Assembly: GCA_027605045.1 (NCBI GenBank) | Contig: JAQFWX010000042.1 | Location: forward strand, 186,001-250,000 | DNA length: 64,000 bases | Reading direction: 5' to 3' | Source of the DNA: Phallus indusiatus | Lineage: Eukaryota; Basidiomycota; Agaricomycetes; Phallales; Phallaceae | Part shown: positions 21,925-34,330 of the stretch, one piece after another | How the letters are laid out: every line of letters begins with the position of its first letter | Numbering within the stretch: the stretch's first letter is position 1 | Translations under genes and position numbers: made by a program | Notes under the pieces: generated by a model | What the model saw: only the letters and a program-made list of their open reading frames with translations | What the model was told of the DNA's origin: nothing | The model's database searches: none

Positions 21925-24900
21925 ATGTCTGAAGCAGCTACCAGTAACTCGAACGAAAATATAGCACAGCCGGCGCTCTTGAACAATCAGGGTGAAATCG
22001 AGAATGGGCCTCTGTCGGTTCTGGGTGCTTCTTCTGTCACTACAGAACGAGTTCAGGGAATTGCTGGAGACGGAAGATCGTCATCTGTACATGCCGCAGC
22101 CACCTCTCCAAATGAACAAAAAGCGCAGCTTGAAACAGGTTTAAATGAAACCTTGCTACAGCTCTTACGGATTCTCACTCGTGATTTGCCCGGTGAGATT
22201 TTTTTCTGTTGTCCGAAATAAGATTAATTTATTGATAACCGCATACACCTTCCAGAAAAGGAGTCTAAACAAACATCTAACAATGATGAAGAAATCAAGA
22301 CCTTGCGCAAAAAGCTTTTTGGAGTAATAACCAGAACCGAATCCAATAATGGTGAGTAGTGACCGATGTTATTATATCGTACTGGCTAATTGTAGAACAT
22401 GGAAGTAAATAATCGGTTTGATTATGAACAGAAGTATCCTACAGATCGTCCCGGAGAAGAGCTAGGTCCCAATGCTCGAGTTTGGTCGACCTACCTTGAC
22501 GAAGCTGAGGGCTATGATCGTGAAAGGGTGGAAGGTTGGAAAGAGACAGCAGATGTTCTTCTCGTATTCGTATGTTGAATGCCCGTCTTATGTGGCTATG
22601 ACCGCTAAATTTTGCTGTTGTTCAGGCTGGTCTTTTTTCCGGTGTTATAACCACATTCATTTCGCAGGCTTCGCAAAGCCTTCAGCAGGACAATACTCAA
22701 GTCTCTGCGTCCTTGTTGTTCGAAACAAACCAATTACTCCGAGCCCAATTCAGTGGAACGTCGATTAATAATGTTCCCAGCTCAACACTAACCCCTACTT
22801 CTCCGTTCATACCATCGGCAAATGCGCGACTCGTAAATGGCCTGTGGTTCACTAGTTTGGCAATTACGTTGTCAACTGCGCTGTTCGCTGTTCTTGCCAA
22901 ACAATGGCTCTATTATTACCTTTCTTCGATCTCTGGAACACCGCGCGACAAGGCAAGGGCAAGGCAGTTTCGGTTTCAAGGGTTTGAGTCGTGGAGAGTC
23001 GGTGCCATCGTTGATCTCCTGCCGATTCTCTTGCATCTTGCTGTCGGGATGTTCCTCATCGGCATCATCATACTTTTGTTCCCATTGGATGTTCAAATCG
23101 CTCGGGCGATCGTCTGTATTACCGGAGTCACATACGTTTTATATTTCGTGTCTGTGATACTGCCTATACGATATCCAGGATGCCCATATATAACGTCGCT
23201 TACGATTTATATCGGTGTACTGTTCTTCTTTCTGCCAAAGGTCTTTCAAAGGATTAGCGCAGTGTCGAAAAATGTTCTACACCCAACAAAGGACTCAAAA
23301 CAGGTACAATCAGACTCAGAAGCTCATACGGAGGCGGTTCCGCTGGACAGGACAATCTCGAAACGGGAGTCTTTCGGGAGAAAAATTCATCCTTTGATTC
23401 GTCTTATTAGGCCCTTCCTTCATTACATCTGGGTTACACTGAAATTTTCATATGATGTCTTTATTCATCCGCCCATATATGCTGTCATGGCGTTGTATGA
23501 CTATTTGGATGACCATTTGGATTTTCATCATGCGCTGAGAGGATTACAACGCTTCGTTTCTACCATTCCAAAATTCACCAACTGGAGGGAGGAGAACATA
23601 AAGCAAGCCGTTGCAAATGCTGCTCCTCTCGACTCGAATGCACTCTTTTGGCTTTATCAAACCTCTTCTGCTACAAGTGCTCACCGGATTATCGCACGGT
23701 GCTCATTTATGCATCGAGATATTACTCAAACATTCAAACTCTACACCCTGAACAATTTTTGGAGAATTCTGGAACTCGATGACACAAGTATGGTGAATAT
23801 TCGTTACGGGTTGTGTGCCGATCTCTTGTCCCGGGAGTACAACTACTGGTCTCTATTTCCGTCTATGGCTAATGTGGAGTTACGACTGGATGAAGTGGAA
23901 TACCAAACGTATTGCCGTATCTCCAGGAATGTAATAAATGCCAATTATGTCGAAATTCTTAAGGACGCCATCAAAGACGATTTCGAGCTTCCGCTGGTCA
24001 TGTGGCAATATTTCTTGGCAAAGGCGTCGGTAGATGACGATGAGGTGGCTAGACATATCATCACTTCTGGAATGGCTAAAATATTTGATTGGAACACCCG
24101 GAGCACCACAAATAGCACAGAAACCGCACATTTACAGACTGTTCTCAAAAATCCCGGCGAGCCGGGAAAATGGAAATTCGACTACCTGTTCCGTTACTTT
24201 TGTCCTAACAGCCCTCATTTTCCCTCCTCAGAAGACACATCCTTTAAGCAACGTTATCTCCTCTTTGTCTCCATCTATCGGAACCTTACCTCCCCGCGAT
24301 CGCTCGTTGTCGACAACGAACAGAAACAAACGTTGTTGTATGATCTGTCTAAAAACTTCGGAGAATGGCTTGATGAACGGTATTACTCCCACCCACGCGA
24401 GCGCCATCATGTCTCACATGAGGACTATTTTGTCTTTTCCAGAGATATTTGCTGCGTGGATGCATTCCGGAGTGAGCCTGTGACGGATGACGTTAAATCG
24501 AACGTATATTTGTGCCTGTTTCTGATGTGGGGCGTCATCGGCGAGAACGTTGACCAAGTAAGGCGCTTTTACTCTACTAAGTATGACTCCTCTCCAGTAT
24601 ATCGATGGTGTTCGGAAGTCAGATCCAACAGCCCCTGGCAATGGCCGTACCCTATATTCACACTGTTGGTCACGCCTCCGAACCGCGACAGTCTACGTCG
24701 ATGCATCACTTCCTCGAATGATCCCAACGTGGCTGTGTCCCGTTTTTTGACAGTTCTTCAAAACCTCGCGCTTTCTCGCTTTTACTCTCCTAGATTCGAA
24801 TATGATACTACCTCAGCGAAATACTTGTGTGAGGGCCTAATGGATCTATTCGTGACGCCTGTGGCCGAGGACTCAGATGGACTCGCTCTGTTCACCGTTC

Positions 24901-25259
24901 TCCATAACTCGTTCGTGCTGGTGCGACTAGGAAATTTCTTAATTTGCAACCTGAAAAAACATTTAAAGATTGACCGGACAAATTTTCATAAACTCCACGA
25001 TATTATGATATCAAAGGCACATTCCGAGCAAAATACAGAGCTTCGACAGAAGCTTGAAGAAGTCGCACGCGAGTTTAGGCAACATTTTGGTCTGGCGATT
25101 CAACACCAGCCGAATGTCGAAAATCAACGCAATGAAACAACAAAGCACGATCCTGAGCGTGGACAGCCCCAGGGACGCAATGAAGACGAGGTGGGACCAG
25201 TCTCACATCTATCTCCGTATGAGCTCATCCATATTTATAGCTTGAAAATAACACCGTAA
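21925..25259 (+). CDS. DUF6535 domain-containing membrane protein, copy 1
   Basis: Function unknown. Inferred exons: 21925-22192, 22256-22351, 22406-22569, 22626-25259, introns of 63, 54 and 56 nt with consistent phases, giving 1053 aa. The start MSEAATSNSNEN matches copy 3. Exon 2 carries EEIKTLRKKLFG; exon 3 carries YEQKYPTDRPGEEL and ARVWSTYLDEAE; exon 4 starts AGLFSGVITTF. Hydrophobic segments follow at LWFTSLAITLSTALFAVLA, LLHLAVGMFLIGIIILLF, VTYVLYFVSVILPI and SLTIYIGVLFFFLP. The soluble C-terminal half has conserved FTNWREENIKQAVA and ICCVDAFRSEP. The third intron-2/exon-3 acceptor uses AAG, as in the other copies. About 260 bp of upstream DNA is also shared with copies 2 and 3. It is intact and is the unit-1 copy of the triplicated block. 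Confidence 0.9.
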
Positions 25260-26180
25260 TCCATCGGATGAAAAGAATGCTCAGTGTATGTCACCGGGAA
25301 TAGAATGTCAAAAGTGAGTCGATAACCATGATAAGGCCAACGAGAACACACTAAAATGAAATGTTATTCGACAGGATACAACTCCGTTTATGTAGATATC
25401 AGATGCTTTAGTACCGTAGTCCGTCAAATGTTTCAATGTTTTGCCCAAAGATTCTGTCAAATGTTTTATTCTCCTCAAGTGCGTCACTAGACACGCATCG
25501 TATGTATCCATTCTTTTCAGTAGTTAAGAATGACAGGAAAAGGTCTGACCACAAAGTTTCCTCTGTTCACACATTTTTCTTTGAAAAATGCCCAGATAAG
25601 ACCTAAAATTGCAATGTCTCATTCAAATTTTCAGTACAACTTCCTGCACAAGGCGAAGGAATCTGCACGTAATGTTTGATAGCCCGATGACTAGCAAAAA
25701 AAATTCCATTTGAAGCACAGTAAATGTAAAGTGGTCATCCTGTGTCGTTGTACATCTTCCACGCGAAGGACGTGTCTTAGGATGCGGATGGAATATCGTG
25801 ATCGCGACGCGGTAACGATGTACTGGTGCAGAGACGTTGATGAACTTCATCCGCAAGTTGAAATTATTACACCTGGACCTGGCACGTCCGATGTATCGTC
25901 TGCCTCCTACTAGTAATCAAAGTTCTTCAGAGACATGTAGAATTCAAAGATGCAAAACGCGAAACGAGCGGCTGGGGCGAATTCACTGAGTCCGTTGGGC
26001 GCAGACAAGACATTCCAAAAAGTCATCCACTCTCCAAAACGTTCTTTATCCCCTCAACCGCCCAAAATTATTGTACATTCGCCTACGCAAGATGATTGTC
26101 GCGCTACGGATTTTGAGCGCCACGGTGCATCACCGCCATTCGTCACACTCCCACACATTCACACTCTTGCAAGTACTATC
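25260..26180. other. Intergenic spacer, copy 1 of a repeated spacer
   Basis: No gene. The stretch shares words with 32817-33948 and 39945-40328, including atgaaaagaatgctca just after the DUF6535 stop and cattgtacattcgcc-like sequence before the F-box start. It therefore belongs to the triplicated unit. Confidence 0.6.
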
Positions 26181-29111
26181 ATGTCAGTAATTGAGGCATT
26201 GCCTATTGAACTCTGGGAGGAGGTGGGTTATTATATCCCATCACCTCGTGACTTACTCTCCTCGGCGCTGGTTTGAAAACTTTTCAGCTCATTCATCATC
26301 CCATATCATCTCCCCTACCGTCACATCCGTTGCGGTGGTCAGGAAACAAAATTCTGGGAACAACTGGCTGCTAGCCCTCGTTGCGCCAGAGGCATTCGGT
26401 TTTTGGTTTCCTTGGACGAGCGTTACAGTCTTCCTGATCATGGATCCTCTCCAACATTGTCTTCATTACTGGCAAAACCGACGGATGGTGTTACGCCGTT
26501 TGACCTTATTGTCATGCCAGCGCTTCTCAAGTCCCTTTGGCACATGACCGCCCTAGAAAGATTTAGTTTCAGCTGGGGCTTTGGGAGCGGGCGCAAAGGG
26601 GTTTCTAACGTGCTCGACATCTCACGTATATTAGCGGATCAAGCTACATGTTTACGTAGCTTAACAGTTGACTTCATGTTTCTCATACGGCAAAATAAAT
26701 CGGTTTGTTTTTTCATTCACATTTATCGTCGTTCGTTCCTCGGTGCTCATTGAGATGACAGATATGGCAACTGTCCAATCTCACACAAGTTCGTCTGTCT
26801 CACATGTGTGAATCAGCTGAAAGAATGCTTATCGCCGCGTGTCCAAACCTTGAGGATTGGTGTCTATCTTGATGATTAATCAGGTTTATTGTCTATAGGG
26901 TCGCCCCCGGTCAGACATTATACAATACATGTAATCTAAGTATGTTCGTATATAGTAAATTAATTCTAAAACATCTGTTCCCGTTACCGGGATATGGCCA
27001 GTCCTTCAAGAAGGTGCTTCAGCCGTGTGATTTTGGGTTTGAGGGTAAATGATAAGAAGGGTGTCTAGCGTCTTGTTCGGGTTCTTTTGTTCTTCTTTGC
27101 TTTTCTGGCATGCGTAGGATTTCCGGTTGCAAGTGCGCCGAATTGTTGAGCTAGGCGCTCTGTGCTATCGAGAAAGGTCCAGAGGGCGCTGAGGCTTCTC
27201 TCGTTGTTGAGCAAGCCGCGCAGGTTGAATAGGTAGTATGGGAGGGTTTTCCGCATGACGCCTCTGGCTGTTCGATGTGCCGGGCAGTGTAAGAGAAAGT
27301 GGATGACTGTTTCGTTTCTCTCCGCGCACTTTGGGCAAGTAGGAGATTCAGACCGTTGAATACGGTGTAGGTGCGCGTTGAGGGGTGCATGGCCCGTGCG
27401 TAATTGAATGAGTGTGCTGGCGCGTCTTCTTTCGAGTTCGCGTGACATCTTCCAGAAGTGCCGTGATGGCGCAGTCTCATCGATGGCTTTCAAGCGTCTG
27501 TATCTCTCTGTACGACGGAATGAGATGGTGTGCTGTTCAGCCAGTGATTTCCGGTATGTCTCTTTCAGTGTGGTTACACTGCTTGGTAGGTCGTGCTTCA
27601 GCTGTTCTGGCAAAATGTTGACGTGTGAAACTTCGTCCCTAGTTGCGCCCTTCGCTTTCTGGTCTGCTTTCTCATTGCCCATGATACCGGTATGGCCCGG
27701 TACCCAGCGCAGCGTCAGCTGCATGTTCGGCTTTTGTTGACGGAGGTCTTTGTGCTGCTGGTTGATTATTTCCACTATGTGGTGCCCGGGTCGAGGTTGT
27801 CTGCTGGTACAAGCCAGTATTGCCGCCTTGTTATCTAGTGCAATGGTGGCCTTTTCTTCGTTCGTCTGTCCTATTGCATGCATTCCCAAGCTGATTCCTA
27901 CTAGTTCCGCCTCAAACACAGTGTGCTCCGTGTCCTTCCCAAGCTTGTAACTCCAGCTTGCGATTTCGGTGCCATCCCTATATGAAACTGCGGCTGCTCC
28001 CACGCTACCACCGGTGGCAGATCCGTCCGTGTAGACCGTTAATGCATTGGGTTCTGCTGTGTCTTCAGCCTTTCCTTCATCAACATCCTTGGCTATGTTG
28101 ATGTGAAAGCCGTGTTGCCATGTCGGGTGCTTGCGCAGTGTCTCAACCTGCTCAACCTGTACATCTTCCCATCCGAAGGCGCATTTCAGTGCTTCGATAG
28201 GTGTGGGGTGGGCTTTCCTTTGTTGTACCTTTGCCTGTGCATCCTCGTGCAGGGGATGGTGTGGTGGTAAGCTGATTAACCTTGCGGCTTCCCTTTGGCA
28301 CATCTCATTTAGTAGAAGGTGCGCAGGTAGAATGTCTGCATTGGTGTCTATCTTTACATGATATCCGTGCTTATTCTTGTCCTTTACTTTTCCATGAAAC
28401 AAACTGGAAAAAAGCTTCGATGTCTGTCATTGCTGGGTACTAGGGCTCAGCCAATCCCCTGCAGTTTCTTTCAGCGACACCTCAATCTTGAATGCCTTCT
28501 CATGGATGCTAGCTACTCATTACCCTCTCTTCTCGACGCTTCTCTGCCCATGTTGCGTTCTTTTTCATGGGACGCTCACCCTGCGGAACCCACTTTATCT
28601 TCCTGCCTTCCCAAGTCCGCGCTGTCCGGTCTTGTGCACTGTCGAGTCGCTGTCCCGAATGTTTGACTTCGCAACTAGAATGGATAACCGCGAGAGTTTG
28701 CAACTTGTTCTAGCTTCAGACGAATGTTTCCTCCGAAGCTTTTCTCCAAGAAATATTCCCAAATTGCAAAAACTAAAAATCATTGGCAGAGCATCAGTAA
28801 GCTTTTATTTTTTATCCCCTTGTCCGATATTTTTTAACCCTTCTCGTTAGGGGCTATCTCTGGTAGCGTTACCGGTTCTTAGTATACCGAGACTCACACA
28901 TTTATACCTTGCCTTTGACGCCAAAGAAATACTGCGGGAGTTTTCATTGAAATGCTCCGGTATATTCAAGGACTCAAAGATAGCATTGAAATTGATAGAG
29001 ATTTCAGTGGAAATTATGTTGGATATCATATCATCCCGGAATCTCACTTGGGTGAACATTCGTATGAGTGGGGAAACTTTCATTGAGGCTGGCCCTCGTG
29101 ATGGGAGGTGA
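26181..29111 (+). pseudogene. F-box / leucine-rich-repeat-like gene, disrupted
   Basis: Begins with an F-box-type sequence (LPIELWEEVGYYIPSPRDLL). An in-frame TGA at 26274-26276 replaces the residue expected between ALV and KLF. The frame continues with WEQLAASPRCARGIRFLVSL and LWHMTALERFSFSWG, typical of Agaricomycete F-box proteins. It is then split by a LINE at 26872-28339. After the LINE the frame resumes (LHDIRAYSCPLLFHETNW), shifts by one at a run of six A near 28408, and continues with LLDASLPMLRSFSWDAHPAE, PKLQKLKIIG and LPVLSIPRLTHLYLAFDA to a stop at 29111. A short intron at 26703-26770 and one near 28797-28850 are likely. It is a pseudogene by three independent lesions. F-box proteins usually recruit substrates to SCF ubiquitin ligases. 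Confidence 0.75.
26872..28339 (-). mobile_element. 5'-truncated non-LTR retrotransposon (LINE) with RNase H
   Basis: Inserted antisense to the F-box gene and bounded by an exact 15 bp target-site duplication, ATTGGTGTCTATCTT, at 26857-26871 and 28340-28354. The coding part (minus, stop at 27065) starts within the end of the reverse-transcriptase region at ILPAHLLLNEMCQREAARL. It continues through an RNase H domain: YTDGSATGG (first Asp), FEAELVGISL (Glu), LDNKAAI (Asp) and WVPGHTGIMGNEKAD (His and Asp). It ends with a zinc-knuckle CPKCAERNETVIHFLLHC region. All four catalytic acidic positions of RNase H are present, but the RT domain is absent, so the copy is dead on arrival. The last ~190 bp (26872-27064) is its 3' untranslated end, with no clear poly-A. 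It resembles fungal Tad-like elements. Confidence 0.88.
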
Positions 29112-29504
29112 TTCCGTTCCTTTGGTCATACGTAGGGAAAGTGTCGTTGACTCGCCACATCGCGAGTTAGGATCACCGCTGTGACTATTTGCACATCGAT
29201 ATCCTTCAAGCTACACGTGTGCACCGATATTTTTAGACTGGCACCCAAATGGTGCCAAGCTAGAAGAGTAGTGTGCTTGCGCAAGTAACTTGACACTTGG
29301 TATTCTCTTCTATGTCATCTTGTCCGGAAAAATTAACGTCTTCACACGCATTCTTCCAAAACCTGTGAGCCACGCGAATGCATATAAGCACCAAGGGTAT
29401 TGATACTAAACGCCAGTCCCTTTTACCCTACGTCTTGATCCTTCCTACACAATATCAACAAAACCGCTTTCTCTTGCCATTGCCTTATCGCAATCCGACC
29501 ACCT
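29112..29504. other. Promoter region of DUF6535 copy 2
   Basis: No gene. The final ~250 bp resembles the DNA upstream of copies 1 and 3 (a gtaactcg/gtaacttg word followed by ttctcttc), so it belongs to the repeated unit. Confidence 0.5.
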
Positions 29505-32500
29505 ATGTTTGAAGCAGGTATTAACAAAAACCCACTTCCGCAGGCGTTTCTGAACGAGTCTTCGCCGGTTCTCGATGTTTCTCCTGCTACCGAGCGAGTT
29601 CAGGAGATTACTGAAGAGGGAAGGTCTTCATATGTACATGCTGCAGTCACATCTCCAAATGAACAAAAAGCGCAATCCGAAACAAGTTTAACTGAAACCT
29701 TACTACAACTCCAGCTTTTACGGATTCTTACTCGTGATTTGCCCGGTAAGATTTTTTTTTTGTCCTAAAAAAACAAATAGTTGATTATTATTATATGCAC
29801 CTCCTAGAAAATGAGTCTAAACCAACCTCTAACAATGATGAAGAAATCAGGACTTTGCGCCGAAAGCTTTTTGGACTGAGCAAGACCGAGTCAAATGGTG
29901 GTAAGTAACGTTTATTGTAATTTCATCGCACTCATTAACTGGAACATAAAGTAATCAATAAATTTGATTACGAACAGAAGTATCCTGCGGATCGACCTGG
30001 AGAAGAACTTGCTCCTAATGCCCGAGTGTAGTCGACTTACCTTGACGAAGCTGATGCGTATGATCGTGAAAGAGTAGAAGGTTGGAAAGAGACGGCGGAT
30101 GTTCTTCTGGTCTTTGTATGTTGAATGTTTGTCCAGTGTACTATGATCATTAAAGCTTGCTGTTTTTTAGGCTGGTCTTTTCTCCAGTGTTCTCGCAATA
30201 TTCGTTTCGCAGGCTTCGCAAAGCCTCCAACAGGATAATACTCAAGTCTCTGCATCCTTATTATTCGAAACAACCCAATTACTTCGAGCACAATTTAATG
30301 GAACGTCGATCGATCACGTACCCAATTCAGCACTAACCCCTATTTCTCCATTCATACCGTCGGCAAATGCGCGGCTCGTAAATGGCCTGTGGTTTGCTAG
30401 TTTGGCAACTACGTTGTCTACTGCACTGTTCGCTGTCCTTGCCAAACAATGGCTCTATTATTACCTGTCTTCTATCTCCGGAACACCACGCGAGAAGGCG
30501 AGGGCAAGACAGTTTCGGTTTCAGGGGTTTGAGTCGTGGAAAGTCGGTGCCATCATTGATCTCCTGCCGATTCTCTTGCATCTTGCCGTCGGTATGTTCC
30601 TGACAGGCATCGTCATAATTTTGTTCCCATTGGATGTTCAAATCGCTTGGACGATCGTCGCTATTACCGGAGTCACATATGTTTTATATTTCGTGTCTGT
30701 GATACTGCCTATTCGATATCCGGGATGCCCATATATAACGTCGCTCACGATCTATATCGGTGTACTGTTCTTCTTTCTGCCAAAGGTCTTTCACGGGATT
30801 AGCGCAATGTCAAAAAAGGTTTTACGCCGGTACCCAACAAAGAACTCAAAACGCGTACAGTCAGACCCAGAGGCTCATACGGAGAGGGTTCGACTAGACA
30901 GGACGAGCTCGAAATGGAAGGCTCTCAAGAAAAAAATTCATCCTTGGATCCGTTCTATCAAGCGCTTCCTTCAGGACGTCCGGGATACGCCTAAACCCTT
31001 ATTGTACTTCTTGATTTACATTTTCAAGATGATTGACAATTATTTCCATCTTCGTCCTGCTCTGAGAGCTTTCGAAAGCTTCCTTTCTACCATTCCGAAA
31101 TTCACCAACTGGAGAGAGGAAAACATAAAGCAAGCTGTTGCAGATGCCGCTCCTCTCGACTCGGACGCACTCTCTTGGCTTTATCAAACCTCTTCTTCTA
31201 CAAGTGTTCACCGGATTATCGCACGGTGTTTATTTATGCATCGAAATATTGCTCATACATTCGAATCCGACTCCTTGAACAATTTTTGGAGGATTTTGGA
31301 AGTCGGTGAAACATATACGGTGGATATTCGTCATGGGTTGTACGCTGATCTCTTGTCCCGGGAGTGCAACTACTGGTTTCAACTTCCGTCTATGGCTAAT
31401 GCGGTGCTTGAAAGACAACTGGATGAAGTGGAATATAAAAATTATTCCCGTATTGCCGAAAATGTAAAAAGTGCCAATTATGTCGAAATTCTTAAGGACG
31501 CCATCAAAGACGATTTCAAGCTCCCGCTGGTTATGTGGCACTGTTTCCTCGCAAGGGCGTCGGTAGACGATGATGTGGCTAGACATATCATCACTTGTGG
31601 AATACGCAACATGTTTGACGGCTGGCTCATCCGGGAAATCACAGAAGACACAGAAGACACAGAAAACACAGAAGACACCGCATATTTCCAGACTGTTCTC
31701 GAAACTTCCGGCGAGCCGACAGAATAGAAATATGATTACTTGTTCCGTTACTTTCGTCCTGACCACCCTCACGTCTCATTCTCAAAAGACAAATACCTTC
31801 AGACACGTTATTTTCTCGTTGTCTCCATCTATCTGAACCTTACTTCTTCGCAATCGCTCGTTGCCGACAACAAACAGAAACAAAGGTCGTTGTTTGATCT
31901 GTTTAAAACCTTATCCGACTACCTTCTGAGTGTAGCCAGATATTCATACGAAATCTATCATCTCTCACACAAGATCTATCATATCCCACCCAAAGGCTAT
32001 AATCTCTCATCCGCAGAATATCTTGCCTTCTACAGAGATATTTGCTGCGTGGATGCATTCTGGAGTGAGTCTATGTTGGATAATGTCAGATCGGAAGTAC
32101 TCAACTCCCTGGCTCTGGTTTGGTATGGGGGTATGAGGAACGTTGACTGGGTAAGGGACTTTTACCTTCTTGAGTGCCACGACCTCTCCTCGATATATCG
32201 ATGGTGTTCGGACGCCAGATTACTTATCCCCGATGTCTTTGGACTGCCGCACTCCATATTCACATTGTTGGTCATGCCTCAGAACTGCAACGGTTTACGT
32301 CAATGCATCACTTCCTCGAAGGATCCCGACGAGGCTGTGTCCCATTTTTTGACATTTCTTCGAAACCTCGAGTGTTGTGGATATATAGAATCTACCTCAC
32401 TAAACTACTTATGTGAGGGCCTAATGGATCTTTTTGTGTTTGAGACACCTGTCACTCTGGCCGAAGGTTCTGATGGACTCGCTCTGTTCACCGTTCTCCA

Positions 32501-32816
32501 TAACTCGTTCGTGCTGACGCTACTAGGAAAATTCTTAATTGGCAAATCGAACAAACGTTTAAAGCTTGACCGGTCAAACACACGTAAACTCCACGAAATT
32601 ATGATTTCAAAGGCGAATTCCGAACAAAATGCAGACCTTCAAAGAATCGCACGCAAGTTTAGGCAACGTTTTGCCTCTCGACACCAACCGAGCACTGAAA
32701 CAACAAACCCCGATCCTGAAGAGTATGGACAGCCCCAGGATCTCGACGAAAACGAGGTTCGACCAGCCTCACATCTACGTATTGTTCATACAAGCTCATA
32801 CATATCTATAGCATGA
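29505..32816 (+). pseudogene. DUF6535 copy 2, interrupted by two TAG codons
   Basis: Same four-exon layout as copies 1 and 3: exons about 29505-29745, 29808-29900, 29952-30115 and 30171-32816, with intact splice sites. Two in-frame TAG codons are the only lesions seen. The first, 30029-30031 in exon 3, stands where the other copies have the Trp of ARVWSTYL. The second, 31725-31727 in exon 4, stands where they have the Trp of KWKFDYLF. The rest is open, including the membrane core (LLHLAVGMFLTGIVIILF), NWREENIKQAV and ICCVDAFWSE, to a stop at 32816. It could be a young pseudogene, or a gene rescued by read-through or RNA editing; the sequence alone does not decide. A run of DTE-type codons near 31640-31680 is a short local expansion (EDTEDTENTEDT). 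Confidence 0.85.
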
Positions 32817-33665
32817 AAATAACACGGTATTCCATCGGATGAAAAGAATGCTCACTGTATGTCACAAGGAATAGAACATCAAAGTGAGTCGAAATCATGA
32901 TGATGATACCTACAATGCCAATGAGAACACACTAAATGAAACGTTATTCAACAGGATAATATAAGATATTGTGTGCTTTAGTACCGTAGTCCATGAAATG
33001 TTCCATCGTTTTTTCCCAAAGGTTCTGTCAAATGTTTTATTCTCTTCAACTTGAAATGCATCACTAGAGACACATCATATGTATCCATTATCCATGGTCA
33101 CGAACGTTGTCTGTGTGCACATCTATTTTTTTTGACAAGACGCGTAAAATTGAAATGTTTCATTGATATTTCACCACTTTTGTACAAGGCGAAGTCTGTA
33201 CTAAGTGAGATTTATAAGTAGCAAATTACAACTTGAAGCACAGTAAATGTAAAGTGATCGTTGTCATCCTGTGTGTTGTACATATACCACGCAAAGCACG
33301 TGTCTTTACTAGTAGACTTAGGATGCGGAAGGAATCGTGATCGCGACAGTGACGATGTGCTGGTGCAGAGACGTCGTCGGTGAACATCATCCGCAAGTTG
33401 AAATAGATATTGCACACGAATGGCAAGAATAGTGTCCAAATTCACGACTATTACACCTCGTACGTTTGTATCGTTTGCCCGTATTAATCAAAGTTCTTCA
33501 ATGATATGTAGAAGAAAGATGCGAACGCGAAACGAACGGCCGGGGCAGATTCACTGGGTCCGTTGGATGCAGTCAGACATTCCAATAAGAAACGTTCTAT
33601 TCGTCGCCTCGGCCAGCCGAAATCATTGTACATTCGCCCACGCAAGATGGTTGTCGCGCCACTGA
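32817..33665. other. Intergenic spacer, copy 2 of a repeated spacer
   Basis: No gene. Shares words with 25260-26180 and 39945-40328, including the tail after the DUF6535 stop and the attgtacattcgcccacgc word before the F-box start. Confidence 0.55.
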
Positions 33666-33888
33666 TAACAACAACTAGAGTAATATATGTTGTATATTAC
33701 GAGACGGAATGCACTAAGAAGTTCAAGGCTTCGCCTTGAACGTCAGAAATATACTAATGAATAATAAGAGAAAAATAGCGCACCTAAGAGGTTCAAGGCG
33801 AAGCCTTGAACTCTTAGCGAGCGCGTGACTAAGCTAAAACTATCTACGCAAGCGCCCAGACTTAGTGGTGCTGACGCTACTTTCGACA
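33666..33888. mobile_element. 223 bp insertion with twin palindromes
   Basis: The unit-3 spacer reads straight through gccactga into gcatgcatc at 40270-40285, but here 223 bp is inserted between gccactga and gcgtgcat. The segment is flanked by the 5 bp direct repeat ACTGA (33661-33665 and 33889-33893). It contains two short palindromes, gttcaaggcttcgccttgaa (about 33719-33739) and gttcaaggcgaagccttgaa (about 33789-33809). The segment has no coding capacity and no clear terminal inverted repeats. Confidence 0.65.
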
Positions 33889-33948
33889 ACTGAGCGTGCA
33901 TCACGCGGCACCATTTGTCACACTCCTACCTCTCCTGCTAGTACCATC

Positions 33949-34330
33949 ATGTCAGTAACATTGCCCATTGAACTCTGGGAGGTGGCTTATTGTATCTCTG
34001 TATCTCGTTACCTTGTGATTTACTCAAAATTTCGCTCTTCCGTCGGCCATAAATAGGAAAATTATTGTGGATTCCTCAAAAAATACAGATGATTTGAGGA
34101 TTCTATAGGAAAACATTGATTCCAATGTACCTGTAACCTTAAAAGAATTTTCCCCATTTGTTATATTCCAACGTGTGGCCTCAAAGTGATGCGCAAGATA
34201 TAATTTCATATGTAAGGGGACTGGGTGACTTAAACTCTGCGCCTAACTTTGCGCCCGAAGCGTTAGCCTGTGCCAACTTGGATAGACCGCAACTCCATGA
34301 TATTGTCGATCTGAGCTCATACATATCAAT
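33949..34330. pseudogene. F-box gene remnants, unit 2
   Basis: On the plus strand an ATG at 33949 begins MSVTLPIELWEVAYC, matching the F-box start at 26181, and soon stops. It is joined to DNA (about 34140-34320) that matches the antisense 3' end of the F-box gene at 40502-40670, including the reverse complement of LEYNKWGKFF. Both pieces are fragments. Confidence 0.65.

Noticed and set aside
27408..28361. Plus-strand frames across the LINE
   Set aside because: Shadows of the RNase H-containing frame on the minus strand.
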